The notes under the pieces were generated by a model that had not been told where the DNA came from, did not search any database, and saw only the letters and a list, made by a program, of their open reading frames with translations. Below, piece after piece: positions 1-10,500 of a stretch of 64,000 bases of DNA. The stretch covers positions 32,550-96,549 of the forward strand of contig JAKQNR010000051.1 of assembly GCA_029565685.1 (NCBI GenBank), given 5' to 3'. Origin of the DNA: a bacterium (GTDB lineage: Bacteria; Zhuqueibacterota; Zhuqueibacteria; Residuimicrobiales; Residuimicrobiaceae). The position numbers were made by a program, and so were the translations under genes. Positions within the stretch are counted from its first letter, which is position 1; every line of letters begins with the position of its first letter.

Positions 1-61
1 TCAATAAAAACGAATCAAACGAAGAACCGTCCAGACGGGATCTAACATAAAAGGTATCAGA

Positions 62-3000
62 ATGCATCGTACGATCACATTGCTCATTATGGCCATAACC
101 TCACTCCTGTTCGCCCAAGACGAATGGATCACCTCGATCCCGTCCAAAAGCGCGCCGGCATCGGAATGGGAGGCCTGGCGCGCCAGGCGGGACGGTCTGG
201 CTAAATCCTTCGGCCGGCACGACGAACGGCGTGAAGGAACCCATAACGGCAACCGTATCTCTACGGTTTTCTACAACTATGGTTCCATCGGTCAGCCGAG
301 CAACTCTCGGTCGCTGGTCTGGCCGGCAGGCACCAGCAACCGAGATTATGCTTTCGAATTCGGCATGCTGGTGGCCGGCGAGATCGTGGACAAGAACCGC
401 CAGCGCCGCCACATTATCTCCGACGGACTGGATACCGGCGGGGATCGTTCCACTCAGGGCGCCGTATGGGGGTGGGAGCCCAAATCCGGCTACGCCCGGC
501 CGGGGCAATCCTATATCGCCATGAGCCATCAACCGAGCACCTGGCCGGCCGCCTGGGCCCATGTGGACGACAACCACGACGGCAAGTTCGACGGCGCTTG
601 GTGGGGTGAATACGGCGTCAACGTGATCACGGCGGATCAGGAAAGTTTTTTTGTGATGGATGACTCGACCAATGCGGAATTTCTTTACTGGCCGGATCCG
701 ATCGGCAATCCGGACCGCCGCGGCCTGGGCATGGACGTACGCGTCCGCGGTTATCAATGGGCGCATACCCTGGCCCAGGACTGCATCTTTTTCATCTACG
801 ATGTGCGCTATGTCGGCGCTGACACGATAAAAAAAGTATACGTCGGCATGTACGGCGATCCCCACATCGGCGGCGCGGATGATTACAGCGATGACGACGG
901 ATTTTATGATACAAAATTGGATATGGTCTACGGCTGGGATCATGATTTTCGCGGCTCTCCGGACGGCTGGCGTCCCGGCTATCTCGGCTACAAGTTTTTG
1001 GAAAGCCCGGGTGAACCGTACGATCGCAAGGATAACGACGAAGACGGAATGGTGGATGAGTCCATGCAGAACAACATCGACGACGATCACGACTGGGATC
1101 CGCGTTTTGACGACGTCGGTGCGGACGGCGTGGACGGCGATCTGAACGGCAACGGCATTCAGGACGGCATGGAGAGCTGGGATCGCGGCGAACGCGACGG
1201 CGTGCCCACGCCCGGCGAACCCAATTTCGATGAAAAGGATCTGGATGAAGCGGACCAGATCGGTTTGACCTCTTTTTCCGTTTTTGAATACGGTACGGTG
1301 TGGCCTTCTCAGGACGAAGACACCTGGCGCCTGATGGTCTCCGGCATCATCGACTCCACCTTCGATCAGACCAAGGACAACGTATTCATGTACGCCTCGG
1401 GTCCGGTTCAAATGGCCCGCGGCGACAGCCGGCGCTTTTCCATTGCCCTGTTTTTCGGCTACGATATACAGGATCTGTACCGTAATGCACGCACCATACA
1501 AGACATCTATGACGCCGGCTACCGTTTTGCCAAAGCGCCCAACAAACCCCGGTTGACCGCTGTGCCGGGCGACGGCAAAGTGACGCTCTACTGGGACAGT
1601 GCGGCGGAGGACTCGCGCGATCCGATTTACGGCAAAGATTTTGAAGGCTACGCCATTTACCGCGGCACGGACGTCGGCTTTCTCGAAGCGTTCACCATCA
1701 CTGACGCGCTGGGCAATCCCAAAATGTGGAAGCCCATCGCACGGTTTGATCTAAAGAACGGCATCCGCGGGCCTCATAAAATCGAAACCACCACCGGCAT
1801 TCATTACTACCAGGGCGACGACACCGGACTGGTTCACTCTTTTGTGGATTCGGGCCTGGTGAACGGTCAGCGGTATTTTTATGCCGTGGTGTCCTACGAC
1901 CGCGGCGACAGTTTAAAGATCGCCCCCTCCGAATGCACCAAATCCTTTTTTGAAGATCCGCCGAATTCAGGCAATTTTGTGCCGGATGTTAACACTGCCA
2001 TCGTGGTGCCGCAGGCGCCGGTCGCCGGCTATGAACCGCCGCGGCTGTTCGGCGCCATTCAGCCTACGCAAAACGAGGACGGCCCAGGCACCGGCCTCGT
2101 TACCGTGGACCTGATGGACCCGAAGGAGATCCGCGACGGCCATCGCTATGTGCTCACCTTCGATGATTCGACGCAGGGCCAGACGGTGTTCAACCTGTAT
2201 GACCGCGACTTGGTGGAAAGGGATACTTTGCAGCTGAAACGGCGTTGGAAGTATACGCGCTGGGAAAACGTGAACGGGGCGCCCCGTCCGGCGGATTCCG
2301 TGCGCGTGGTGGAGGTCAACCTGACCCACGGGCGCCTGATCGTCGGGTCGTTGACCGTGACCAACCGCCAGCAAACGGCGTTCATCGAGGACCGGGATTA
2401 TGCCGTCTCTTATAGCGAAGGACGCGTTACGGTTTTGGACACCATGGTGATGCGGCCGAACGGAGACTATATATTTCACTATAACCGCCAGTTGATCAGT
2501 TCCAGCCCCTATCTGGACGGCAGCGACCGCAACCCCTATGAGCACGGGCTCAAAGTGGTGGTTAAGAACGACAGCCTGCTGGCGGATGGTCGACGCAGCC
2601 GCTTCATCACCGGCCGCTGCAACTATCAGAGCATCGTGGAAAAGTATCCCAACAGCGGCGTCGCCTATCCCGCTGATTACCGCATCGAGATATCGGATAA
2701 ATTTCAGGAGAAATCCGTCAACGCCAAAGCGGCTAAATTCCGCGTGTACAATATCACTGAGAAAACCTATGTGCCGTTCGTGTTTTTCGATGTCAACAAT
2801 GATTCGACCATCGGCGATCAGGACAAGGTGGTGCCGACCACGCTGATCAACGGCAAGAACACCGGAACCTGGCAGGTGCGCTTTTTTCTTCATGCGGATT
2901 CCGTCATCTATCGCAATGGAGTGCCAGTGGATACCGTCGCGATCCCCCCCATTGCTCCCAAAGCCGGCGATGTCTACCTCATTGCGGTGCGCAAACCCTT

Positions 3001-3388
3001 CAGCTGGCGCGATGTCTTTACCTTCCAGACCATGACTTCGACGGTTCGTGAGGAAAAGGTGCGATCGGCGTTGAGCTCCATCGCTGTGGTGCCTAATCCA
3101 TACGTCAGCGCGTCCGAGTTCGAACGCCAGCCCCGCACCCAGGCCGGTGGACGCGGCGATCGGATTCTCTATTTCATTCATCTCCCGGCGACGTGCACCA
3201 TTCGGATTTACACCGTGTCCGGAGATCATGTGGTCACTCTGGAACATCACGCCGGTCTGGAAGACGGTTCGCAGGCATGGGATCTGCTCAATAAAGATCG
3301 CCTGGACATCGCCTACGGCGTTTATCTGTATCATGTAGAAGCTCCCGGCGTCGGCGAATATGTGGGTAAGTTTGCGGTGATCAAGTAA
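62..3388 (+). CDS. Giant secreted FN3 protein with T9SS-like C-terminal domain (paralogue 1)
   Basis: This is a 1108-residue exported protein of unknown role. It opens with a short hydrophobic signal peptide ending near SLLFA-QDEW. Residues about 320-405 form an acidic Asp-rich stretch with DNDEDG and DLNGNG motifs like calcium-binding thrombospondin-3 or dockerin loops. A fibronectin type III-like domain starts near residue 494. From about residue 1006 a C-terminal module begins with VVPNPYV and ends GKFAVIK, resembling the sorting domains of type IX secretion substrates. It shares blocks such as NYGSIG, QRRHI, GYQWAH and DPIYGKDFEGY with the protein at 7538-10987, so the two are paralogues. 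A PorV-like gene follows 36 bases downstream. I infer a surface or extracellular protein; the ligand cannot be told. Confidence 0.85.
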   Translation: MHRTITLLIMAITSLLFAQDEWITSIPSKSAPASEWEAWRARRDGLAKSFGRHDERREGTHNGNRISTVFYNYGSIGQPSNSRSLVWPAGTSNRDYAFEFGMLVAGEIVDKNRQRRHIISDGLDTGGDRSTQGAVWGWEPKSGYARPGQSYIAMSHQPSTWPAAWAHVDDNHDGKFDGAWWGEYGVNVITADQESFFVMDDSTNAEFLYWPDPIGNPDRRGLGMDVRVRGYQWAHTLAQDCIFFIYDVRYVGADTIKKVYVGMYGDPHIGGADDYSDDDGFYDTKLDMVYGWDHDFRGSPDGWRPGYLGYKFLESPGEPYDRKDNDEDGMVDESMQNNIDDDHDWDPRFDDVGADGVDGDLNGNGIQDGMESWDRGERDGVPTPGEPNFDEKDLDEADQIGLTSFSVFEYGTVWPSQDEDTWRLMVSGIIDSTFDQTKDNVFMYASGPVQMARGDSRRFSIALFFGYDIQDLYRNARTIQDIYDAGYRFAKAPNKPRLTAVPGDGKVTLYWDSAAEDSRDPIYGKDFEGYAIYRGTDVGFLEAFTITDALGNPKMWKPIARFDLKNGIRGPHKIETTTGIHYYQGDDTGLVHSFVDSGLVNGQRYFYAVVSYDRGDSLKIAPSECTKSFFEDPPNSGNFVPDVNTAIVVPQAPVAGYEPPRLFGAIQPTQNEDGPGTGLVTVDLMDPKEIRDGHRYVLTFDDSTQGQTVFNLYDRDLVERDTLQLKRRWKYTRWENVNGAPRPADSVRVVEVNLTHGRLIVGSLTVTNRQQTAFIEDRDYAVSYSEGRVTVLDTMVMRPNGDYIFHYNRQLISSSPYLDGSDRNPYEHGLKVVVKNDSLLADGRRSRFITGRCNYQSIVEKYPNSGVAYPADYRIEISDKFQEKSVNAKAAKFRVYNITEKTYVPFVFFDVNNDSTIGDQDKVVPTTLINGKNTGTWQVRFFLHADSVIYRNGVPVDTVAIPPIAPKAGDVYLIAVRKPFSWRDVFTFQTMTSTVREEKVRSALSSIAVVPNPYVSASEFERQPRTQAGGRGDRILYFIHLPATCTIRIYTVSGDHVVTLEHHAGLEDGSQAWDLLNKDRLDIAYGVYLYHVEAPGVGEYVGKFAVIK

Positions 3389-3424
3389 TCTAGTGCATTT
3401 AGTCAACAAGGATGATCAAAATCT

Positions 3425-4435
3425 ATGAAAACGAGAGTCATTCTATTCATAGCCTTCCTGTTCACCGGCAGCGCCCTGTTCGCTGTGTCCAAGACCGGAA
3501 CTACGGCCGCGCAGTTTCTCAAGATCGGCGTCGGCAGCCGGGCTGCCGCCATGGGCAGCGCCTATGTCGCTGTGGCCAACGACGCTTCGGCCATCTATTG
3601 GAATCCAGCCGGCCTGGCCCGATTGACCGCTCACGAAGCGCTTCTGGCTCACAGCGAATGGCTGGCGGATATCAACTATGATTTCGGCGGGGTCGTGATC
3701 CGGATGGGGAATATGGGCTTAATCGCCGCCAGTCTGACCATTCTATCCATGGATGAGATGATGGTGCGGACGGAAACAGAACCCGAAGGCACTGGCGAAT
3801 ATTTCGGCGCCTCGGATGCCTGCGCGACCATCACCTACAGCCGCAGCCTTACCGACCGGTTTTCCATCGGCATGAATTTTAAATATATCCGCCAGGGCAT
3901 CTATCACATGAACGCCGACGGCTTTGCCTTTGATGTGGGCACGCTTTTCACTACGCAGTTTTACGGCATGCGCATCGGCATGAATATCGCCAATTTCGGC
4001 ACCAAGATGAGGATGGCCGGCAAGGATGCGAAAATTTTTGTCGACATCAACCCCGAAGCCAGCGGCAGCAATGCCACGCTGCCGGCCCATCTGGAAACCC
4101 AGAGCTGGCCTCTGCCTCTGCTGTTTCGCGTCGGCGTGGCCATCGATCCGGTCCAACTCCGCCGCCATCGCGTGACCGTTGCGCTCGACGCGCTGCACCC
4201 GAACGACAACAGTGAGCGCGTAAACGCCGGCATAGAGTACAGCTTTCGCGAATGGGTGGCGTTGCGCGCCGGTTACCAGTCCGCCTGGGGCCTGGACGCT
4301 GAGGATGGCCTGACCTTTGGCGGCGGCCTGCGCTATCATATACCCGGCGCCATGACCTTCAAGTTGGATTACGCCTATGCGGAGTGGGGCAGGCTGGCCA
4401 ACGCGCAACGGCTGTCATTGGGCATTGAATTTTAA
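3425..4435 (+). CDS. PorV/PorQ-family outer-membrane protein (paralogue 1)
   Basis: This is a 336-residue outer-membrane beta-barrel of the PorV/PorQ (UPF0164-like) family. It has a signal peptide ending near LFA, then the family N-terminal signature: a Gly/Ala-rich VGSRAAAMGSAY stretch followed by IYWNPAGLARL. The chain alternates short amphipathic strands and ends with an aromatic residue (GIEF), as barrels do. In known type IX systems PorV carries cargo from the translocon to the surface by binding the C-terminal domain. Here the gene directly follows a protein with such a domain, so a cargo-specific shuttle role is plausible but inferred. The match to the 11003-12022 protein is strong along the whole length. 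Confidence 0.88.
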   Translation: MKTRVILFIAFLFTGSALFAVSKTGTTAAQFLKIGVGSRAAAMGSAYVAVANDASAIYWNPAGLARLTAHEALLAHSEWLADINYDFGGVVIRMGNMGLIAASLTILSMDEMMVRTETEPEGTGEYFGASDACATITYSRSLTDRFSIGMNFKYIRQGIYHMNADGFAFDVGTLFTTQFYGMRIGMNIANFGTKMRMAGKDAKIFVDINPEASGSNATLPAHLETQSWPLPLLFRVGVAIDPVQLRRHRVTVALDALHPNDNSERVNAGIEYSFREWVALRAGYQSAWGLDAEDGLTFGGGLRYHIPGAMTFKLDYAYAEWGRLANAQRLSLGIEF

Positions 4436-4612
4436 CCAGGGCCTCTATTGCACAGGCCTGTTTGCTTTGGTTTATTGAACAACAGGCTGTAAACGCCCAA
4501 CCCTATTTCATATAAATGCATTTTGTCTGACCATGTAAGCCGGCCCAGGCCGGACACCGTGTTCTGAGGTTGTTTTTCCATTCTCTATTCATCATCAGGA
4601 GGAGTGAACTAG

Positions 4613-7486
4613 ATGCGGATGCTCAAATGCGCGATCTTTATGTTGCTGCCTGCCGTGCTCTGGGCCGGCACCACGGGAAAAATCGCCGGTAGGGTGATCG
4701 ATCAGAACAGCCGCGCTGGTCTGCCCGGCGTGAACATCCTGTTGGAAGGCACCACCCTGGGCGCAGCCACGGATATCAACGGCGAGTATGCCATTTTGAA
4801 TATTCCGCCCGGCATGTATAATGTGGTTGCCAAGATGATCGGTTATCAAAGCCTGCGGCAAACCGGCGTCAAGGTCACCATCGACCTGACCACCCCGCTC
4901 AACTTTCAACTCTCCTCCACGGTTCTGGACATTAATGAGACCGTGACCGTGGTGGCGGAGCGGCCGCTGGTGCGCAAGGACGTCACCTCCAGCCATGCGG
5001 TAGTGGCCACTGAGGACATCAAGCAGCTGCCGGTGGAAAACTTTAATCAGGTGTTGACCTTGCAGGCCGGCGTCGTGCAGGGAAGCGGCGGCGAGCTGCA
5101 CATCCGCGGAGGCCGCTCGGGCGAGGTGCGCTACATGGTCGACGGCATCAGCGTCACCGATCCGTACAGCTCGGGCATGGCGCTGAGCGTGGAGAACGAA
5201 GCTATCCAGGAGATGGAGTTTGTCAGCGGAACGTTCAACGCCGAATACGGACAGGCCATGTCCGGCATCGTTAATATCGTCACCAAAGAGGGCGGGAAAA
5301 AAATGACCGGCGAGGTGGTGGGCTATCTCGGCGATTACCTCAGCACAGACACCGATCTCTATGACCACATCGACGACGTGACCCTTCTGTCCAACAAGGA
5401 CGTGCGCGGCAACCTCAGCGGACCGGTGCCTTTCACGAGGGATAAAGTCAGCTTTTTCTTTTCCGGCCGCGCCTTGGACCAGGAGGGCTATCTTTACGGC
5501 CAGAACCGATTCACCATCGCCGACTCGAACGATTTCAGCCAGACAGCGGCCAACTGGCAGGAATCCGGAGACGGATCGATTGTGGCGATGAATCCGTATC
5601 GAAAGTTCTCCGGGCAGTGGAAATTCGCCTACAATGTGGCTGACAATATCAAAGTCACGCTCGGCGGCTTGGCGGATTGGTCGCGCAGCCAGAGTTACAG
5701 CCATAAATGGAAATACACGCCGTCCGGACGGCCCACCAGCTGGGGCTCTGGATTTAACAACGTGTTTACGCTGACGCACACCCTGTCGCCGAAAACGTTT
5801 TATGCTTTCCGCTATTCCAATTTTTACAACTTTGGCAAGTCCTATGTGTTTGAAGATCCATTGGATCCCCGCTACGTCAGCTCGGACCGGCTCAACGCCA
5901 GCAGCGGCTATCGTTTCTATGCCGGCGGCGTCAACCTGGGTCATTATGAGCGCTACACGCTGAACCATATCGGCAAGTTTGAAATCGTCAGCCAGGTCAG
6001 CAAAATTCATCAGCTTAAAGCCGGCATGGAATTTGAAAAGGACAAACTGTTCGGCGACAGCTTTACCATTCAGATCGATCAATCCACCGATTGGAAACCG
6101 AAAATACCGGATGTCGCATTGACCGCGCATGACCGCTATGTGCGCCGACCTTACCAGTTCTCCGGTTTTATACAGGACAAGATCGAACTGCGCGACATGA
6201 TTGTCAATGTGGGGCTTCGTTTTGAATATTTCGACCCCAACTCAGAGCTTCCCACCGACCAGGCCGATCCATCCCTGTGGGTGCCCAACCGGTATGAATC
6301 GGTGTGGGCCATCCAGGGGCAGGACACCATGCTGGTCAAGATGCCTTATCGGCTTGATCCGAACACCGGCGAAAGGACCTATATCGATCCCAATACCGGC
6401 AAGCCCATGACCGGCGTTATCCCCAAAGGCCACCTGGCCACCACCATCGGCGGCGACCGGGTGCGTTTGAACGGCCCGGCGACCATCATCGATCCGGATA
6501 CCGGTGAACCGCTGCAGGGATCCGGCAACGCCGCCTGGTTCAAAAAATCATCGGCCAAATATCAGATCAGTCCGCGGGTGGGCATCGCCTTTCCTATCAC
6601 TGAACGCGGCGTCATTCATTTTTCCTATGGTCATTTTCTCCAGATCCCGGCGTACAGCTATCTGTATTCCAACCCCGATTTCGAGGTGGTCTCCGGTCTC
6701 AACACGATCATGGGCAACGCCGACCTGGAGCCGCAGCGCACCGTAGGCTATGAGATCGGTCTGCAGCAGCAGTTGACCGAAGATCTGGGTCTCAACGTGA
6801 CGGGATTTTACAAAGACGTGCGCAATCTGCTGGGCACGCAGATCATCGAGACTTACGCCGCCGGCGACCGTTACGCGCTGTATATCAACCGCGATTACGG
6901 CAATATCCGCGGCATCACCTTGACTCTGGACAAGCGCTATTCCAGTCTGCTGTCGGCCAAGTTGGATTACACCTACTCCGTCTCCGAAGGCAACGCCTCG
7001 GATCCGGAGGCCACCTTTTATGACACCGCTAACGACATCGAACCGGAAAAGCAATTGGTTGCCTTGGATTGGGATCAGCGCCATACGGTGAACGGCTCGG
7101 TGAACCTCGGCGTGCCCAATAACTGGAATGTCAGCTTCATCGCTCAATTGGGGTCCGGCTTGCCCTATACGCCGGAGTATCGCGGCACACGGACGGCGTT
7201 TGAAAACGCCGGCCGCAAGCCCTATCAGCTTAATGTCGATATGCGGGCGCACAAGATGTTCGCGCTCTCCGGGATGCGCTTCGGCGTCTATCTGGTGGTG
7301 TACAATCTGTTCGACCGGCGCAACGAGGACTATGTGTACAGCGACACCGGTCGCGCCACCTACTCGTTGATCCCCATGTATACGCCCGAGTCCATCGGTC
7401 CCAACACATTGTCCGAATATCTGCGGCGGCCTGATTATTATTCATCACCGCGTGAACTCAAGCTCGGCCTTTCAGTCGGTTTTTAA
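4613..7486 (+). CDS. TonB-dependent receptor with carboxypeptidase-like N-terminal domain
   Basis: This is a 957-residue outer-membrane receptor. After a signal peptide (LLPAVLWAG), residues about 22-105 form a CarboxypepD_reg-like beta-sandwich (GKIAGRVID, LPGVNILLEG, GEYAILNIPPG). The plug follows, with IRGGRSGEVRYMVDGI near residue 165 and the NAEYGQAMSGIVNIVTK barrel entry. The rest is a beta-barrel ending in an aromatic residue (LSVGF). An insert around residues 580-625 carries three DP(N/D)TG(E/K) repeats. A strong AGGAGG ribosome site precedes the ATG. It lies between the two secreted-protein/PorV pairs. TonB receptors of this SusC-like type import oligomers or act with T9SS-exported partners; the substrate is unknown. 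Confidence 0.9.
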   Translation: MRMLKCAIFMLLPAVLWAGTTGKIAGRVIDQNSRAGLPGVNILLEGTTLGAATDINGEYAILNIPPGMYNVVAKMIGYQSLRQTGVKVTIDLTTPLNFQLSSTVLDINETVTVVAERPLVRKDVTSSHAVVATEDIKQLPVENFNQVLTLQAGVVQGSGGELHIRGGRSGEVRYMVDGISVTDPYSSGMALSVENEAIQEMEFVSGTFNAEYGQAMSGIVNIVTKEGGKKMTGEVVGYLGDYLSTDTDLYDHIDDVTLLSNKDVRGNLSGPVPFTRDKVSFFFSGRALDQEGYLYGQNRFTIADSNDFSQTAANWQESGDGSIVAMNPYRKFSGQWKFAYNVADNIKVTLGGLADWSRSQSYSHKWKYTPSGRPTSWGSGFNNVFTLTHTLSPKTFYAFRYSNFYNFGKSYVFEDPLDPRYVSSDRLNASSGYRFYAGGVNLGHYERYTLNHIGKFEIVSQVSKIHQLKAGMEFEKDKLFGDSFTIQIDQSTDWKPKIPDVALTAHDRYVRRPYQFSGFIQDKIELRDMIVNVGLRFEYFDPNSELPTDQADPSLWVPNRYESVWAIQGQDTMLVKMPYRLDPNTGERTYIDPNTGKPMTGVIPKGHLATTIGGDRVRLNGPATIIDPDTGEPLQGSGNAAWFKKSSAKYQISPRVGIAFPITERGVIHFSYGHFLQIPAYSYLYSNPDFEVVSGLNTIMGNADLEPQRTVGYEIGLQQQLTEDLGLNVTGFYKDVRNLLGTQIIETYAAGDRYALYINRDYGNIRGITLTLDKRYSSLLSAKLDYTYSVSEGNASDPEATFYDTANDIEPEKQLVALDWDQRHTVNGSVNLGVPNNWNVSFIAQLGSGLPYTPEYRGTRTAFENAGRKPYQLNVDMRAHKMFALSGMRFGVYLVVYNLFDRRNEDYVYSDTGRATYSLIPMYTPESIGPNTLSEYLRRPDYYSSPRELKLGLSVGF

Positions 7487-7537
7487 GTGGATTGGACCTT
7501 AGCAAGGTTAGGCTGGTTACGTCAGGAGGAGGTTTCA

Positions 7538-10500
7538 GTGAAAAGAACTCTGTGCTGCATTTTCTTTTTTTTAATTGCCGCAGGCAGTATGGCTGCTTCG
7601 GGAGGCTATGCCGATCGGGACGGCCGGCTCAATAAAAGCACCGCACACGCCGACCGCAAGGAGGGCACACTGGACGGCAACCGGATCAGTACGCTGTTCT
7701 ATAATTATGGTTCCATCGGCGATTGGACCAACCGCCGCGTCGAATCCGGCGTCTATCCCAAAGGGGCCAACGGCCACAGCTACTTTGCCGAATTCACACC
7801 GGTCATCGGCGCTGAAGTGGTGGACCGGCTGAACCAGCGCCGACACATTTTCAGCGATGGCGCGTCGTCCAGTGGTGTGGCCGACGGCCGTCCCACAGGC
7901 GGATTCTATGCCTTTGAACCGCTGCCCGGCTATGCCGACGAAAATCAGCCCTATGTCGCCATCAGCGATGCGCTGGATGACAATCAGGACGGCAAACCCG
8001 ACAGCTGGCCCTGGCGCTGGCCGGATAAGAAAAGCTGGTATGATCCGGCTACAGGCATTCCTTATTGGAACGGCCAGTACGGCGCCTTTGTCCGCGCTGA
8101 CCAGGAGACCTATTACCGGATGAACGACTATTATAACGACGAATTCAAGTTTTTACCTTCCAAAATCGACACCACCATCCGCGGCCTGGGGCTGGAGATC
8201 GCTGTGCGCGGTTATCAATGGGCGCACCCGGCGGCAGAAGATCTGATCATTTGGACCTATTGGGTGACCAACAACAGTACCACCGATTACGCCAAGATGG
8301 TGTTCGGCATGTACGGGGACGCGGATGTGGGCGATGACGGCGATCAAAGGGACGATGACGCTTATTTCAACAAAACCGAAGATATCGTATATCAATGGGA
8401 CCACGACAACAACGGCGCCTGGGGCGGTCCGCCGGCCTATTTCGGCTTTCGCTATCTGGAATCCCCCGGCGATCCATTGAATGGCAAGGATGACGACGAG
8501 GACGGCCTGGTCGATGAATCCCAGGCCGACGGCATTGATAATGATGGGGATTGGAATCCAACCTTGGACGACGTCGGACTGGACGGCTTGGCGCCGGGCA
8601 TGAGCGGCTATCCAGGTCCGGATCCGGACGGCACTGAGGCTAACGGCAAACCGGATGCGGATTACGCCCTGGGAGTGGCAGAACCCAATTTCGAGATGAG
8701 CGACAACAGCGAATCCGACCAGCTGGGATTGACCAGTTTTACCGCTGCCGCCTATCCCGGCATCGTCATGGACAACGATGAAAGCGTCTGGCTGCAAACC
8801 ATTCCGGGCAATTTCAGCGACATCGGTCAAACCGTGGATCTCACCTTTCTCTATGCCACGGCTTATTTTCAAATGCCGCCGCTGGGCGATCCCAACAATC
8901 AGCGCAAGTTCGCCATCGCGCTGGTCATGGGCGAGGATTACGACGATCTGCTGCGCAACGCTAAAACGATGCAAAAGATCTACGACGCAGACTATAATTT
9001 CGCAAAACCACCGGAAAAACCAACGGTCACGGCTGTCGCCGGCGATCGTCAGGTCACCCTGTATTGGGATAAACGGGCTGAAGAACTCACCCGCGATCCC
9101 ATCTATGGCAAAGACTTTGAAGGGTACATGATCTTCCGCAGCACCGATGCCGGCTTTACCGAGAGCTATGTGATCACCAACGCCTATGGCAACAAAATTT
9201 TTGACAAGCCGATCGCCCAGTTCGATAAATTGGATTCGCTCGAAGGACCGCATCCTATCGGTCTGGACGGGCTGCAGCTGAATATGGGCAGCAACACCGG
9301 GCTGCGGTACACCTGGACCGATACGTCCGTGCAGAATGGTCAGACCTACTATTATGCGGTCTGTTCCTATGACCAGGGGTATGATGAGGACTTTTACAGC
9401 CGCGGCATCTCAGAGATCCCCAACCTGTTGCCGATCACGCCCTCTGTGTGCGCCAAGCGCATCCGCACCAACGTGCTGGGCGAGGTCATCGCGCTGGACA
9501 TTAACACGGTCAAGGCGGTTCCCAATGCGCCGGCAGCCGGCTATGTGGCGCCGTCCACACTGAGCACGCTGGTCACCAATCCGACCATCCGCCATTCTCA
9601 GGGAGCGGGGACCGGGTATATTGAAGTGACGCCGCTGGATCCGATGAAGATCATCGATCAGACAGAGTACCGCATTCTGTTCGACGATACGACGCTCGCC
9701 AAATCATCGAATCCGCACACTCTTTTTTCCGTGCTGAATAACACGGTGCAGCAGAAGCGGTTTATCGCCGATACGACGGCCGTCGCTCTGGGCCATACGC
9801 ATCTGTACCGCCCGTCCATTGTGGTGAAGGATCCTGCGACCGGCGTGGTGATGCAAAACGGCGTTGATTACATGGTCCGGCCGGAGACCGGCGCCATTGC
9901 CGCAGTGCCCGGCGGCGCCATGCAAAGCGGAGTCGCCTACGAGATCAGCTATCAGTATTTTCCTGTTTATGCCAGCCCCTATCTCGCCGGCGAGGAGATG
10001 AATCCGTTTTTCGACGGTCACAAGATCGTGGTAGTCGATCACCCCCTGGCGCCGGATACTATGCGCACCAGCCTGACTCGGGCCGGTTGGTTCCGCGGCG
10101 CCGCTTTAAAGCAGGCGGCGGAGCGATACAACGTGTCCTATGACGCCGGCCGTGCGGTGTGCAACTATGCCGGCAACATCTCTACGTATATCGCCGGCGG
10201 CGTCAAGACGCCGGTGCCCTATGATTACCATGTGGTGGTGTTCGATCAGACAGTGACCAAGGCATACAACAACAAGCCGGCGAATTTTTTAGTCTTTAAC
10301 GCGACTACCGGTGATTCGGTGAAATTTGTTTTTCAGGATGTCAATCCCGCCGGCGTTCTGTCCGATCAGGACATCATCGTTCCCCTGTTGAATGTCGGCG
10401 GCCGCTACCGGGGCACCTGGCAGGTCAAGTTCTGGGCGCCGGCGGATTCTCTGGTCCTGGACATCACTACCCGCACCTGGGTCGACACGCTGGGCATTCC

